From Hyphomicrobiales bacterium (GTDB lineage Bacteria; Pseudomonadota; Alphaproteobacteria; Rhizobiales; Rhizobiaceae): 64,000 bases of DNA. The DNA is taken from assembly GCA_900466605.1 (NCBI GenBank), contig UBMU01000009.1, forward strand, positions 186,001-250,000. The letters run 5' to 3'. The notes under the pieces are model-generated. The model was given only the letters and a program-made list of their open reading frames with translations. It was not told where the DNA came from and did not search any database. The position numbers were made by a program, and so were the translations under genes. Within the stretch, counting starts at the first letter, position 1, and every line of letters starts with the position of its first letter. This document shows positions 27,677-36,390 of the stretch, in pieces.

Positions 27677-28609
27677 CTAAAGCATGTCCCCCAGGCTCCA
27701 GTGATTGCCCCATCGGGCGTCGATCTCGTCATCGACGTTCTGGTAGCGGATATCCGTTGAGAGTCTGATCCGGTTTGATGCGCTTTGGTTCGTGGTCGAG
27801 GCATGGATCATGTAAGGGCTGTGCAACACAACATCGCCGGCCTCGTAGTCGGCGATCAGCCAACGCGTGTCGAAGCGCTCCGCCATGTCAGGAAGGTCCT
27901 TCGAAACCCAGCCGCCCTCGGTCATGTTGCGGTTGAAGGCGCTGACCCTCTCTTCTGCCGATAGATCGCGGCTCTTCCGGGCGAACTCCTCTTCCATGCG
28001 AACACCGATCGCATGCGACCCCTCGAGATAGACGAGCCCACCCATATCGACCGGCGTATCGCCGATCGGAATCCAGGCAGTCACCAGCCGGGTCGTGCCG
28101 CCACGCAGATAGACAAGATCGTAATGCGCGGGGGTTGCCGTGGTCGTGCCCGGCTGGGTGAAGCGCATGATCTTGCGCTTGTGCAGGTAGGAAATCCCGG
28201 ACAGGAACTCATCCATGAATCGCGCAAGCCGCGGCTGCGCGCAAAAACCTTCAAAGGCGACCGAGCGGACGAGCGACATCAAAATGCGATCGACCTGACC
28301 TTTGTCTGGTCCCGTTTTGGAGGATCGCCCGAGCACCGGATCGGAGCCCGCTTCAAGAAGCCCGCCACGCGCCAGATGTGCGAAGACCCAGCTGCGAAAC
28401 GCATTGACGGCTTCGGGATCGAGAAAGCGTTTCAGCCAGACATAGCCATTTTCGTGATAGAGCCTGCGGATCGCCTCCACGCCGATCGATGGATCCGTCG
28501 GCACGAGCCCACCCAGCCGGTTGGCCGCGGTCGAAAGGATTTTTCCGTTGGCGACCAAATCGGCTGCCGGCACTTGATCTTCCTTGCGTTCTAGAACCGG
28601 GCTTGACAT
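27677..28609 (-). CDS. phytanoyl-CoA dioxygenase (PhyH) family Fe(II)/2-oxoglutarate oxygenase
   Basis: The 310-residue protein has the facial-triad elements HYD (H162, D164) and the distal histidine in SPYMIHAS (H269), with the 2-oxoglutarate-binding arginine in RIRLSTDIRYQ. Family members hydroxylate small molecules or lipids in the cytoplasm. It is divergent from an AraC regulator, 94 bp apart, suggesting an inducible single-enzyme unit. The substrate is unknown. Confidence 0.87.
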   Translation of the reverse strand: MSSPVLERKEDQVPAADLVANGKILSTAANRLGGLVPTDPSIGVEAIRRLYHENGYVWLKRFLDPEAVNAFRSWVFAHLARGGLLEAGSDPVLGRSSKTGPDKGQVDRILMSLVRSVAFEGFCAQPRLARFMDEFLSGISYLHKRKIMRFTQPGTTTATPAHYDLVYLRGGTTRLVTAWIPIGDTPVDMGGLVYLEGSHAIGVRMEEEFARKSRDLSAEERVSAFNRNMTEGGWVSKDLPDMAERFDTRWLIADYEAGDVVLHSPYMIHASTTNQSASNRIRLSTDIRYQNVDDEIDARWGNHWSLGDML

Positions 28610-28662
28610 TTCAATCGCTCCCCAAAAACAATATAGCTGCTGAAATTTGGATTAAAAGAAAC

Positions 28663-28686
28663 GATCTTCCCATGGATGGAAAGATC
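28663..28686. promoter_or_regulatory. dyad in the PhyH/AraC divergent promoter region
   Basis: GATCTT (28663-28668) and AAGATC (28681-28686) form an inverted repeat with a 12-base spacer, 17 bp before the AraC start. It may be an AraC site, though AraC proteins more often bind direct repeats. Confidence 0.3.
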
Positions 28687-28703
28687 GACTGGACTTTTCG
28701 CTC

Positions 28704-29531
28704 ATGAACGAGTCACCGATCGCGCTCTATCGATCCGTTTCGTCTGGACACACGGCGCTCGCCGTCACGGGGTTCGGCCGTCAACGTATCGGAACACGCA
28801 TTGCGAACAGGCGGCTACCGATACACGCGGTGGTGCTCGTCGAAACAGGGAATGGCACGCTGCAGACGTTGAAGGCGGGTGTTCAGGAGATCAACGGGCC
28901 GTCGCTCTTCTGGCTTCCCGCCGGCACATTGCATTCCTATGGACCGACCGATGGGGAGAGTTGGGAAGAGCGATGGGTTCTCTTCGAGGGCACGCTAATG
29001 GCGGACCTGATCCGTCAGCGCCTGATCACGCCAGCAGAACCGGCCGTGCGCCTACAGAATCTCCGGGAGATGCAGCATCACTTCAGCGCGCTTCATTCCG
29101 ACTTTGCCGCAGGCGATCCGCTCAGCCTTGCATCGGCTGCGGCGACGCTTCACCGCATTGCAGTCCAAGCCGCCCGCCAGGCAAACAGCCGCAAGAACGG
29201 TGCCGATGACGTTAGAGCCGAGCTGGTGATCGAGACCTTGCAACGTCGCGCATTTGAGCCGACGGACATGCACGCCCTTGCGCTGGAATTCGGCATGTCC
29301 CCGGCGACGCTGCGGCGGCATTTCCAGGCAGCCCTCGGCCTGTCGCCGAAGGCCTTCCAGCTGCGGCTTCGCATCGATCGCGCCAAACAGTTGCTGACGA
29401 CATCCGATCTCTCGATCGAGGCGATTTCGAATGCTGTCGGCATCGAAGACGCGTTCTACTTTTCCAGACTGTTTCAGGATCGCGAACATTGTTCGCCGAG
29501 CGCCTTCCGCCGGCAGCACCGCAGATTGTAA
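28704..29531 (+). CDS. AraC family regulator with cupin-like sensor domain
   Basis: The 275-residue protein has an AraC_binding cupin-like N-terminal half (IHAVVLVETGNGTLQTL, LFWLPAGTLHSYGP) and a C-terminal double helix-turn-helix (DMHALALEFGMSPATLRRHFQ and IEAISNAVGIEDAFYFSRLF). It most likely controls the divergent PhyH-family oxygenase in response to a small ligand. The ribosome site is weak. Its 3' end lies 62 bp from the convergent pump module B. Confidence 0.9.
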   Translation: MNESPIALYRSVSSGHTALAVTGFGRQRIGTRIANRRLPIHAVVLVETGNGTLQTLKAGVQEINGPSLFWLPAGTLHSYGPTDGESWEERWVLFEGTLMADLIRQRLITPAEPAVRLQNLREMQHHFSALHSDFAAGDPLSLASAAATLHRIAVQAARQANSRKNGADDVRAELVIETLQRRAFEPTDMHALALEFGMSPATLRRHFQAALGLSPKAFQLRLRIDRAKQLLTTSDLSIEAISNAVGIEDAFYFSRLFQDREHCSPSAFRRQHRRL

Positions 29532-29593
29532 TCGCTCTTCGGCCCGGTCTACCACCGGGTCGAAGAGCGTCGAGGCGATTTGTCCGTGACTGA

Positions 29594-31174
29594 TCAATGA
29601 GCTCCGGCACCGCCACCGGCCTGCGACTTCCGCGTCAGCAACAGCGCAAACGCGGCAATGGCAAGCACCACGCCAATGACGGCGAACGTGTCGCTGAAGC
29701 CAAGGATCAACGCCTGGCGCCTAACGGTTTGGCCGAGGGCGATGATGGCTTTCTGGCCGGCGATAGCTGGGTCGGAGACGCCGTGGGCCAGGAAATAACT
29801 CGTCGTCTGGCTGAGACGGTCACGAACCTCGTCTCGGGCCAACGTTACAGACTGGCCGATGATATTGGAGTGGAACTGCTCGCGCTTGGTCAGGATCGTA
29901 CCAAGCGAAGCCGTGCCTACAGCGCCGCCGAGATTACGCAGCATGTTCGTCAAGCCCGAGGCCGCAGCGGCATCCGACGCAGCGATGCCGGCGGTCGTGA
30001 TGGCGGTAATCGGAGTCAGCACAAGGGCCTGGCCGATGGCGCGCACGATGTTCGGGATCCAAAACTGATCACCGGCGTTGTCTGCCGACAGCGTGATATT
30101 CATGAAACAGCTGATCGCGAAGATCGAAATGCCGACGAAACCGATATAGCGGGCATCGAAGCGCTTCATGAGCAGCGGAACGAGCGGGATGAGCAGCAGC
30201 TGCGGCAAGCCGGTCCAGGCCAGCACATTGCCGATCTGCTCGGCATTGTAGCGCTGCACCTGTCCCAGATACTGCGGGAGGATGTAGACCGTTCCGAACA
30301 GAGCGACGCCCACGAGCACGTTGACGGCTACACCGATTCCGAAGTTGCGCTGCTTCAAGAGGCGCAGTTTTACGAGGGGCTTTTCTACCGTCAGCTCGAT
30401 CCAGATGAACGTAACAAGGAAGACGAAGGCCACAATGCTGAGCTTAATGATGAAGGGTGAGGAGAACCAATCCTCCTTGTTACCCTCCTCAAGCACGGTC
30501 TGAAGTGCGGAAAGGCCGATCGCCATTGTAAATATGCCGGCCCAGTCGCCTTCCTTAAGCAGGTGGAGCTGCATCGGTTGCTTCTCGAGCGTCAGCGCAA
30601 GGGCAACCGCCATCACAGCGCTCGGAATAACGTTGATGAAGAAGATCGTCTGCCAGCCGTAATTTTCGGTGAGATAGCCCCCGATCGTAGGGCCGATGGC
30701 CGGGGCAAAGGTGACGGACAGGGCAAAGAGCGCCAGTCCGCGAGGTTGCTGTGCCTTCGGCAGCTTGGTCAAGACCATGGTGAAAGCCATGGGGATCAAT
30801 ACACCGCCGGCAAATCCCTGCAGGCCGCGCAGCAGGATCATCGTACCTAGATCGTGGGCAAAGGCGCAGGCGATCGAGAAGATCGGAAAGAGAACCGAGT
30901 TGACGAGAATGTAGCGGCGGAAGGAAAACACGCTGCTGAAATACGCCGTCAATGGAATGACGACGATCTCGCCGATCAGATACGAGGTTGAAATCCAGGC
31001 ACCATTGTCGATGCCCGTGCCGATGCCGCCCTCGATATCGAGGAGCGATGCGTTGGTGATCTGGATGTTGAGGATTGCCATGAACGCGCCGATCATGCCG
31101 GCAAGTACGGCAATCCAATCCTTCATGCTGGCGCGCGGCTGGACCGCCGCAGCGGATGCAATTGAGGTAGACAT
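29594..31174 (-). CDS. DHA2-type MFS multidrug efflux pump (EmrB-like), module B
   Basis: The 526-residue protein has about 14 helices and the motifs GAWISTSYLIGEIVVIPLTA, LLRGLQGFAGGVLIPMAF, APAIGPTIGGYL and ASGLTNMLRNLGGAVG. It is paralogous in type to the module A pump and likewise ends in a glycine-rich tail with a final histidine (GGGAGAH). The adaptor gene lies 24 bp upstream in the same operon. Proton-driven export of toxic compounds is the expected role; the substrate may differ from that of module A. Confidence 0.93.
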   Translation of the reverse strand: MSTSIASAAAVQPRASMKDWIAVLAGMIGAFMAILNIQITNASLLDIEGGIGTGIDNGAWISTSYLIGEIVVIPLTAYFSSVFSFRRYILVNSVLFPIFSIACAFAHDLGTMILLRGLQGFAGGVLIPMAFTMVLTKLPKAQQPRGLALFALSVTFAPAIGPTIGGYLTENYGWQTIFFINVIPSAVMAVALALTLEKQPMQLHLLKEGDWAGIFTMAIGLSALQTVLEEGNKEDWFSSPFIIKLSIVAFVFLVTFIWIELTVEKPLVKLRLLKQRNFGIGVAVNVLVGVALFGTVYILPQYLGQVQRYNAEQIGNVLAWTGLPQLLLIPLVPLLMKRFDARYIGFVGISIFAISCFMNITLSADNAGDQFWIPNIVRAIGQALVLTPITAITTAGIAASDAAAASGLTNMLRNLGGAVGTASLGTILTKREQFHSNIIGQSVTLARDEVRDRLSQTTSYFLAHGVSDPAIAGQKAIIALGQTVRRQALILGFSDTFAVIGVVLAIAAFALLLTRKSQAGGGAGAH

Positions 31175-31198
31175 GACAAGATCCTCATCCTCTGCCCG

Positions 31199-32386
31199 TC
31201 AGGCACCATGAGCCGCGTTGGCAGCGTTGGTGTTGATGCTTGGCTGCACCGACATACCGGGGCGAAGGTCGCCGGCAGCAGCGCCATTGCCATCGAGCAG
31301 AATCTTGACCGGGATACGTTGCACGACTTTTGTGAAGTTGCCGGTCGCATTGTCGGGGGGCAGCAGAGCGAATTCCTGGCCGCTCGCCGGAGCGATGCTG
31401 TCAACAACCCCGTGATAGGTGCGACCGGGGAACGTATCGACTTCGATATCAACCGGCTGACCGGCATGCACGTCGGTCAATTGCGTTTCCTTGTAGTTCG
31501 CGATCACATAGGCCGCATTCGTCGGGACGACCGACATCAACTGTGTCCCGGCCTGCACGTATTGGCCGACACGCAGCGTGCGATTGCCAACGGTGCCGTC
31601 AACCGGCGCCGCGATCGTTGCATAGGAGAGATTGAGCTCGGCCTGACGCTCGACCGCCTGGCTGCGGGCCAGAGCAGCCTTTGACTGGGCAAGCTCGGCG
31701 TTCAGTAGATCGACCTGCTTTACGGCTGCCTCGAGGGCAGCGCTGTCGCGCACGATCGTTGCTTGCGCCGCGGCGATCTGCGAGGCCGCCAGTTGTGCGG
31801 TCTGAACCGGGGCATAGCCGTTGGTGGCGAGGCTCGAATAGCGCTTGTTGTTCTGCTCGGCGAACGTCTCGTTGGCTTTGTCCACTTCGACAGTAGCGCG
31901 GGCAGCGGCGATCGTCGATTGCTGGATCTCGAGGGCGGCCTGCTTGGCGTTCAGCGTGGCCGCAGCGGCGGCAACGTCTGCCTTGGCCTGATCGAGCGCT
32001 GTCCGAAAATCGCGATCATCAATGCGCGCAAGCGGCTGGCCGGCCGTGACTGCCTGGTTGTCATTGACGAGCACCTGAGCGATGTAACCGGAAACCTTTG
32101 GGGCGATCGTGCTGTTATCGGCCTTAACATAGGCATCGTCTGTCGACACATGGAAGCGCCCGACCGTCCAGTAATCATGTCCATAATAGCCGGCTGCAGC
32201 CACGATCGCGACAGCCGCCGCGCCCAACAGGAGCGACCGGCCAGATCGCTTACCGCCTTGCTGCGGCTTGGTTTCAGCAATCTGCGCGTCCGTGCGCAGC
32301 GGCTTGCCGGCGTCGAGCGTTTCCGGCGCCGCTTCAGCAGTCGGGGAGCTATTGTTGTTCAGAGCTTGGAGCTTCTGGATGGTCAT
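31199..32386 (-). CDS. HlyD/EmrA-type membrane fusion protein, module B
   Basis: The 395-residue adaptor has one N-terminal membrane helix near residues 50-70, the EmrA signature STDDAYVKADNSTIAPKVSG, a long alanine-rich coiled coil (about 130-260), and barrel motifs APVDGTVGNRTLRVGQYV and DNATGNFTKVVQRIPV. The last is nearly identical to the module A adaptor (ENATGNFTKIIQRVPV), showing close paralogy. It heads the two-gene pump operon, opposite a TetR gene. Confidence 0.93.
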   Translation of the reverse strand: MTIQKLQALNNNSSPTAEAAPETLDAGKPLRTDAQIAETKPQQGGKRSGRSLLLGAAAVAIVAAAGYYGHDYWTVGRFHVSTDDAYVKADNSTIAPKVSGYIAQVLVNDNQAVTAGQPLARIDDRDFRTALDQAKADVAAAAATLNAKQAALEIQQSTIAAARATVEVDKANETFAEQNNKRYSSLATNGYAPVQTAQLAASQIAAAQATIVRDSAALEAAVKQVDLLNAELAQSKAALARSQAVERQAELNLSYATIAAPVDGTVGNRTLRVGQYVQAGTQLMSVVPTNAAYVIANYKETQLTDVHAGQPVDIEVDTFPGRTYHGVVDSIAPASGQEFALLPPDNATGNFTKVVQRIPVKILLDGNGAAAGDLRPGMSVQPSINTNAANAAHGA

Positions 32387-32443
32387 TGTTTTCTCCGGAT
32401 CATGGTCGCTGGAGCTAAGGCCGCGGCCCTTGATGCATAAAAA

Positions 32444-32504
32444 GGAAAATTGACGTTTTCCAAAATATGCTCTATAAAGTTGATGTCAACATGAATTTGG
32501 AAAA
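32444..32504. promoter_or_regulatory. TetR operator region between pump operon B and its regulator
   Basis: GGAAAATTGACGTTTTCC (32444-32461) is an inverted repeat with 6-bp arms. TTTTCCAAA (32456-32464) is repeated in inverse as TTTGGAAAA (32496-32504), 5 bp before the TetR start. Between them, GTTGATGTCAAC (32479-32490) is a further palindrome. The half sites differ from the GAAC-type sites of module A. Confidence 0.6.
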
Positions 32505-32509
32505 TAACG

Positions 32510-33169
32510 ATGGTCCAAAATCACGAAATCGAGAGAAAGCCGCGCGGCAGACCGCAGGCGCGGTGTGACGAGGATACCAGGAGTGTCATCATCGAGGCTG
32601 CGAACAGGCAGTTTCACGAGAACGGATACGCGACGGCGAGCATCGCGGCGATCGCGCAGGAAGCAGGCGTCTCGACGAAGACGCTCTACCGGCTGTTTCC
32701 GACGAAAGCTGACCTCTTCTCAGATCTGATTTCCGATCGCATCGGCCGATTTCTGCTGGCGCTCGACCCGACTACGCTTGCGTCAGCCGATCTGCGCCAG
32801 GGATTGGAGCGGATGCTGATGGCCTATGGAATGCTGACGTTGTCAGACGACACCATCACCATGCTGCGCCTTGTGATCGGCGAGTCCGATCGCTTCCCGG
32901 AGATATCTGCTTCGTTCTACGAGAAAGCCATCGTCCGCACGAATGCGCTGATGGAGGGATGGCTGCGCAAGCAGGTTGATCGCGGCGTCATCGCCCTCGA
33001 CGACCCGCATGCGGCTTCAGGCATGCTGCGCGGCATGATGACCATGGAGCCACAACGCGCCGCAATGCTGCGCCAGCAGCCGGCGCCCGGGATCGAGGAA
33101 ATCGCTGCCCGGGCGAAAATGTGCGCCGATCTGTTTCTGAACGGCGCGGCGGTCGCTCCAGCACAATAG
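32510..33169 (+). CDS. TetR family repressor of pump module B
   Basis: The 219-residue protein has a basic N-terminus (RKPRGRPQAR) and a TetR helix-turn-helix (IAAIAQEAGVSTKTLYRLFPTKADLF). A ligand domain follows. Its position opposite the emrAB-like operon, with dyads overlapping its own promoter, makes it the likely autoregulated repressor. The N-terminal GRP patch resembles an AT-hook and may add minor-groove contacts at the A/T-rich operator. Confidence 0.91.
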   Translation: MVQNHEIERKPRGRPQARCDEDTRSVIIEAANRQFHENGYATASIAAIAQEAGVSTKTLYRLFPTKADLFSDLISDRIGRFLLALDPTTLASADLRQGLERMLMAYGMLTLSDDTITMLRLVIGESDRFPEISASFYEKAIVRTNALMEGWLRKQVDRGVIALDDPHAASGMLRGMMTMEPQRAAMLRQQPAPGIEEIAARAKMCADLFLNGAAVAPAQ

Positions 33170-33193
33170 ACACGCCGAGGCGCAAAGACGGCG

Positions 33194-33742
33194 TCAGGCG
33201 GTCTTTGTAAGCTCCTTGTCGATCGCCGAGACCAGCCGCTGATCCTCGGCGGTCACATCGGGCGCAAAACGCGCAACCACCTTGCCATCGCGACCGATGA
33301 GGAACTTCTCGAAATTCCAGAGAATTTCACTGCTGTCGCCGCTCACCAGACCGCTGTTGCGCAACCGTTCCCGCATCGGCCCGTCGCCAACGGCAGCCCC
33401 TGCAGAGGTGGTCAGCTGTTCGTAGAGCGGATGCTTGTCTTCGCCCTTGACCGAGATCTTCGAGAAGATCGGAAACTTTACGTCGTAGGTGAGGGTGCAG
33501 AATTCAACGATTTCCGCGTCCGTGCCCGGCTCCTGCCCCTTGAAATTGTTCGCCGGAAAGGCCGCAATCACAAAGCCGCGCTCGCGCTTGTCCTCATAGA
33601 GTTTCTCGAGCCCCTCGTACTGGACGGTGAGACCGCATTTGGAAGCGACATTGACGACCAGTATCACCTTGCCGCGATAATCATTCAGTGTTGTCTCGCG
33701 ACCATCGGCCAGCTTCACGGGCACATTCAAAAGACCAGTCAT
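33194..33742 (-). CDS. glutathione peroxidase family thiol peroxidase
   Basis: The 182-residue protein has the peroxidatic cysteine in NVASKCGLT (C36) and the WNFEKFL motif that supplies the active-site Trp and Asn. The segment normally FPCNQF reads FPANNF (62-67), so the usual resolving cysteine is alanine and the catalytic-tetrad glutamine is asparagine. It should reduce peroxides using glutathione or thioredoxin, but its mechanism may be one-cysteine. The ATG at 33742 follows GGAGAT at 5-6 bases; earlier in-frame starts at 33757 and 33784 are less likely. Confidence 0.88.
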   Translation of the reverse strand: MTGLLNVPVKLADGRETTLNDYRGKVILVVNVASKCGLTVQYEGLEKLYEDKRERGFVIAAFPANNFKGQEPGTDAEIVEFCTLTYDVKFPIFSKISVKGEDKHPLYEQLTTSAGAAVGDGPMRERLRNSGLVSGDSSEILWNFEKFLIGRDGKVVARFAPDVTAEDQRLVSAIDKELTKTA

Positions 33743-33877
33743 CACTATCTCCAGCATGAATTTCGCCGCGAAAGCTATACCCACACGTGGGTTTGTCCAG
33801 CGGGCATGCGCAGTCTACTGGCGAAATCATTTAAAACGGCTAGTTTGCCCCCAGAGCACGGGAGGGCGCGACAGAAA

Positions 33878-34639
33878 ATGATGCTGGAATTGCTGGTAGC
33901 GGTTGTTGTCTTCGCCTTGCTCCTGACCGCCTCGATCGGAACGATGCTGACCTATTCGAAGCTGCCGGTGCATCACCGCCAGGACGAAACCAACACCGTC
34001 GTCCGGCTGGTCGCCAACATCTTCGTCGTCATGACCTCGCTTGTCTTTGGCCTGATGATCAATTCGTCGAAGAACACCTTTGCCGAGATCGACAAGAACG
34101 TGCACGCCTTCGCAACACAGATTATTCTTCTCGATCGAACCTTGCGCACCTATGGTCTCGAGGCCAACGAGACACGCAAGCGCCTGGAAAACTACGTTGA
34201 GAAAGCCCTGACCAATCCTGCTCGCGCCGCGCCGGATCCGCTCGTCAGGAGCGACCGAACGAGTGAACTCGCACTCAATGCGGTCGGCGACAGCCTTTCG
34301 CTGATCGTGCCGTCCGGCCCAGGGCACGTGGCGCTCTGGAACGACGCTCGCCAGCAATATCAAAGAATTGTAGAGCAGCGCTGGGTCATCGTCGAGCAGT
34401 CGGAAGGCGTGATCCCGAGGCCACTCATCACCATGCTGACGGCGTGGCTGACGCTGATTTTTGTGAGCTTCGGATATCGAGCGCCCAGGAACATCATTGT
34501 CGTCCTGATGTTTATCGTTTCTGCCCTGCTGATATCACTCTCGATCTTTGTCGTGCTGGATATGGATATTCCGTTCGCGGGGCTGATCCAGATTTCGGAT
34601 ACACCTCTCCGCAGGGCTCTCGCCGAGCTTCAGCAATAG
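33878..34639 (+). CDS. DUF4239 (bestrophin-like) membrane protein
   Basis: The 253-residue protein has two N-terminal helices (about 4-26 and 44-62) and two C-terminal helices (about 185-205 and 210-230), with a soluble central domain holding the DUF4239 pattern DKNVHAFATQIILLDRTLRTYG. The function of this family is unknown; bestrophin-like ion conductance is only a fold-level suggestion. GGGAGG lies 10 bases before the ATG at 33878. The frame is open far upstream across the peroxidase gene, but that part is a shadow. Confidence 0.8.
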   Translation: MMLELLVAVVVFALLLTASIGTMLTYSKLPVHHRQDETNTVVRLVANIFVVMTSLVFGLMINSSKNTFAEIDKNVHAFATQIILLDRTLRTYGLEANETRKRLENYVEKALTNPARAAPDPLVRSDRTSELALNAVGDSLSLIVPSGPGHVALWNDARQQYQRIVEQRWVIVEQSEGVIPRPLITMLTAWLTLIFVSFGYRAPRNIIVVLMFIVSALLISLSIFVVLDMDIPFAGLIQISDTPLRRALAELQQ

Positions 34640-34916
34640 CGACCGGCCGCATCGATAGAACGTCATGCCCTGCCGGCGACCGGTTTCGTCCCGCCACTGC
34701 TCGGTGTCCAGCCCGTCACCTGAAGTCGGGGCGCCATTTTCCTTGACGAGCGCGGTCGAATATGGCCTTAAGGCCAGCAAAATGGGCAATTGGCGGATGA
34801 ACGGGGGCAGCGCCCTTTTCCGGCCGGTTTCCTGATCCAGTTATCTGCATTCTCTCCGGCCGAACGTCGCTTTCTCAGGAAAAGCCGTCCGGCATTCATT
34901 TGACGGGCACATAAAA

Positions 34917-36374
34917 ATGACAGCTTCCGGCGTCCGCGTCCGCATTGCTCCCTCGCCGACCGGCGAGCCGCATGTCGGCACTGCTTACATCGCTCTCTTC
35001 AACTATCTCTTCGCCAAGAAGCACGGCGGCGAGTTCATCCTGCGTATCGAAGACACCGATGCAACGCGTTCGACACCCGAGTTCGAAACCAAGGTGCTCG
35101 ACGCGCTGAAGTGGTGCGGCCTGAAGTGGTCTGAGGGCCCCGACATCGGTGGCCCCTATGGCCCTTACCGCCAGAGCGACCGTAAGGACATGTACCAGCC
35201 CTACGCCCAGCAGCTGCTGGACAAGGGCCATGCCTTCCGCTGTTTCTGCACGCCCGAGCGTCTGACCGAGATGCGCGAAGCCCAGCGCGCCGCCGGCAAG
35301 CCGCCGAAGTATGACGGACTGTGCCTCAAGTATTCCGCCGAGGAAGTCAGCGCGAAGCTGGCAACCGGCGAAAGCTCAGTCATCCGCATGAAGATTCCGA
35401 CCGAGGGCTCCTGCGACTTCACCGACGGTGTCTACGGCGACGTCTCGATCCCGTGGGATTCCGTCGACATGCAGGTCCTCATCAAGGGCGACGGCATGCC
35501 GACCTATCACATGGCCAACGTCATCGACGACCATCTGATGAAGATCACCCACGTCGCTCGCGGCGAGGAGTGGCTGGCTTCGGTGCCGAAGCACATCCTG
35601 CTCTATCGCTACTTCGAATGGGACCAGCCGGTGTTCATGCATCTGTCGCTGATGCGCAATGCCGACAAGTCGAAGCTGTCGAAGCGCAAGAACCCGACCT
35701 CGATTTCCTATTACACGGCGCTCGGCTACATCCCCGAAGCGTTGATGAACTTCCTCGGCCTGTTCTTCGTCCAGATCGCCGAAGGCGAGGAACTGCTCGA
35801 TATCGACGAACTCGCGGGCAAGTTCGACCCGGAAAACCTCTCCAAGGCCGGCGCAATCTTCGACATCCAGAAGCTCGACTGGCTGAACGGCCGCTGGATC
35901 CGCGAAAAGATGTCGGAAGAGGAATTCCAGAGCCGTGTCCTGACCTGGGCGATGGAAAACGACCGCCTGAAGGCTGGTCTCGCGCTGTCGCAGTCGCGTA
36001 TCTCCAAGCTCGGCGAGCTTCCTGATCTGATGGGCTTCCTGCTGAAATCAGACCTCAACCTCGACCCGTCGGCCTTCGCCAAGATCAAGTCGCCGCCGGA
36101 AGAGATTCTCGAGATCCTGAACACCGTGCAGCCGGATCTGGAAAAGATCCTCGAGTGGAACGTCGAATCCATCGAAGCCGAACTGCGCGCCATCGGCGAC
36201 CGCATGGGCAAGAAGCTCAAGGTCATCGTCGCGCCGCTCTTCGTTGCCGTTTCCGGCTCGTCACGCTCGCTGCCACTGTTCGACTCGATGGCGATCCTTG
36301 GCCGCTCCGTCGTGCGCCAGCGATTGAAGCTCGCCGCGCAGGCAGTTGCCTCCCTCGTCGGCCCGAAGAACTGA
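34917..36374 (+). CDS. gltX: glutamyl-tRNA synthetase paralogue
   Basis: The 485-residue class I synthetase charges tRNA with glutamate. Its HIGH motif is HVGT (19-22) and its KMSKS loop is KLSKR (253-257). The opening VRVRIAPSPTGEPHVGTAYIA differs from the FAPSPTGxLHIGGARTA form usual for the main alphaproteobacterial GluRS, so this is probably a second, divergent copy. It lies 16 bp before lysS in one operon. The ribosome site is weak. A role in discriminating glutamate from glutamine tRNA, or an acquired gene, is possible. Confidence 0.93.
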   Translation: MTASGVRVRIAPSPTGEPHVGTAYIALFNYLFAKKHGGEFILRIEDTDATRSTPEFETKVLDALKWCGLKWSEGPDIGGPYGPYRQSDRKDMYQPYAQQLLDKGHAFRCFCTPERLTEMREAQRAAGKPPKYDGLCLKYSAEEVSAKLATGESSVIRMKIPTEGSCDFTDGVYGDVSIPWDSVDMQVLIKGDGMPTYHMANVIDDHLMKITHVARGEEWLASVPKHILLYRYFEWDQPVFMHLSLMRNADKSKLSKRKNPTSISYYTALGYIPEALMNFLGLFFVQIAEGEELLDIDELAGKFDPENLSKAGAIFDIQKLDWLNGRWIREKMSEEEFQSRVLTWAMENDRLKAGLALSQSRISKLGELPDLMGFLLKSDLNLDPSAFAKIKSPPEEILEILNTVQPDLEKILEWNVESIEAELRAIGDRMGKKLKVIVAPLFVAVSGSSRSLPLFDSMAILGRSVVRQRLKLAAQAVASLVGPKN

Positions 36375-36390
36375 ACCGGACGTTTGCATC

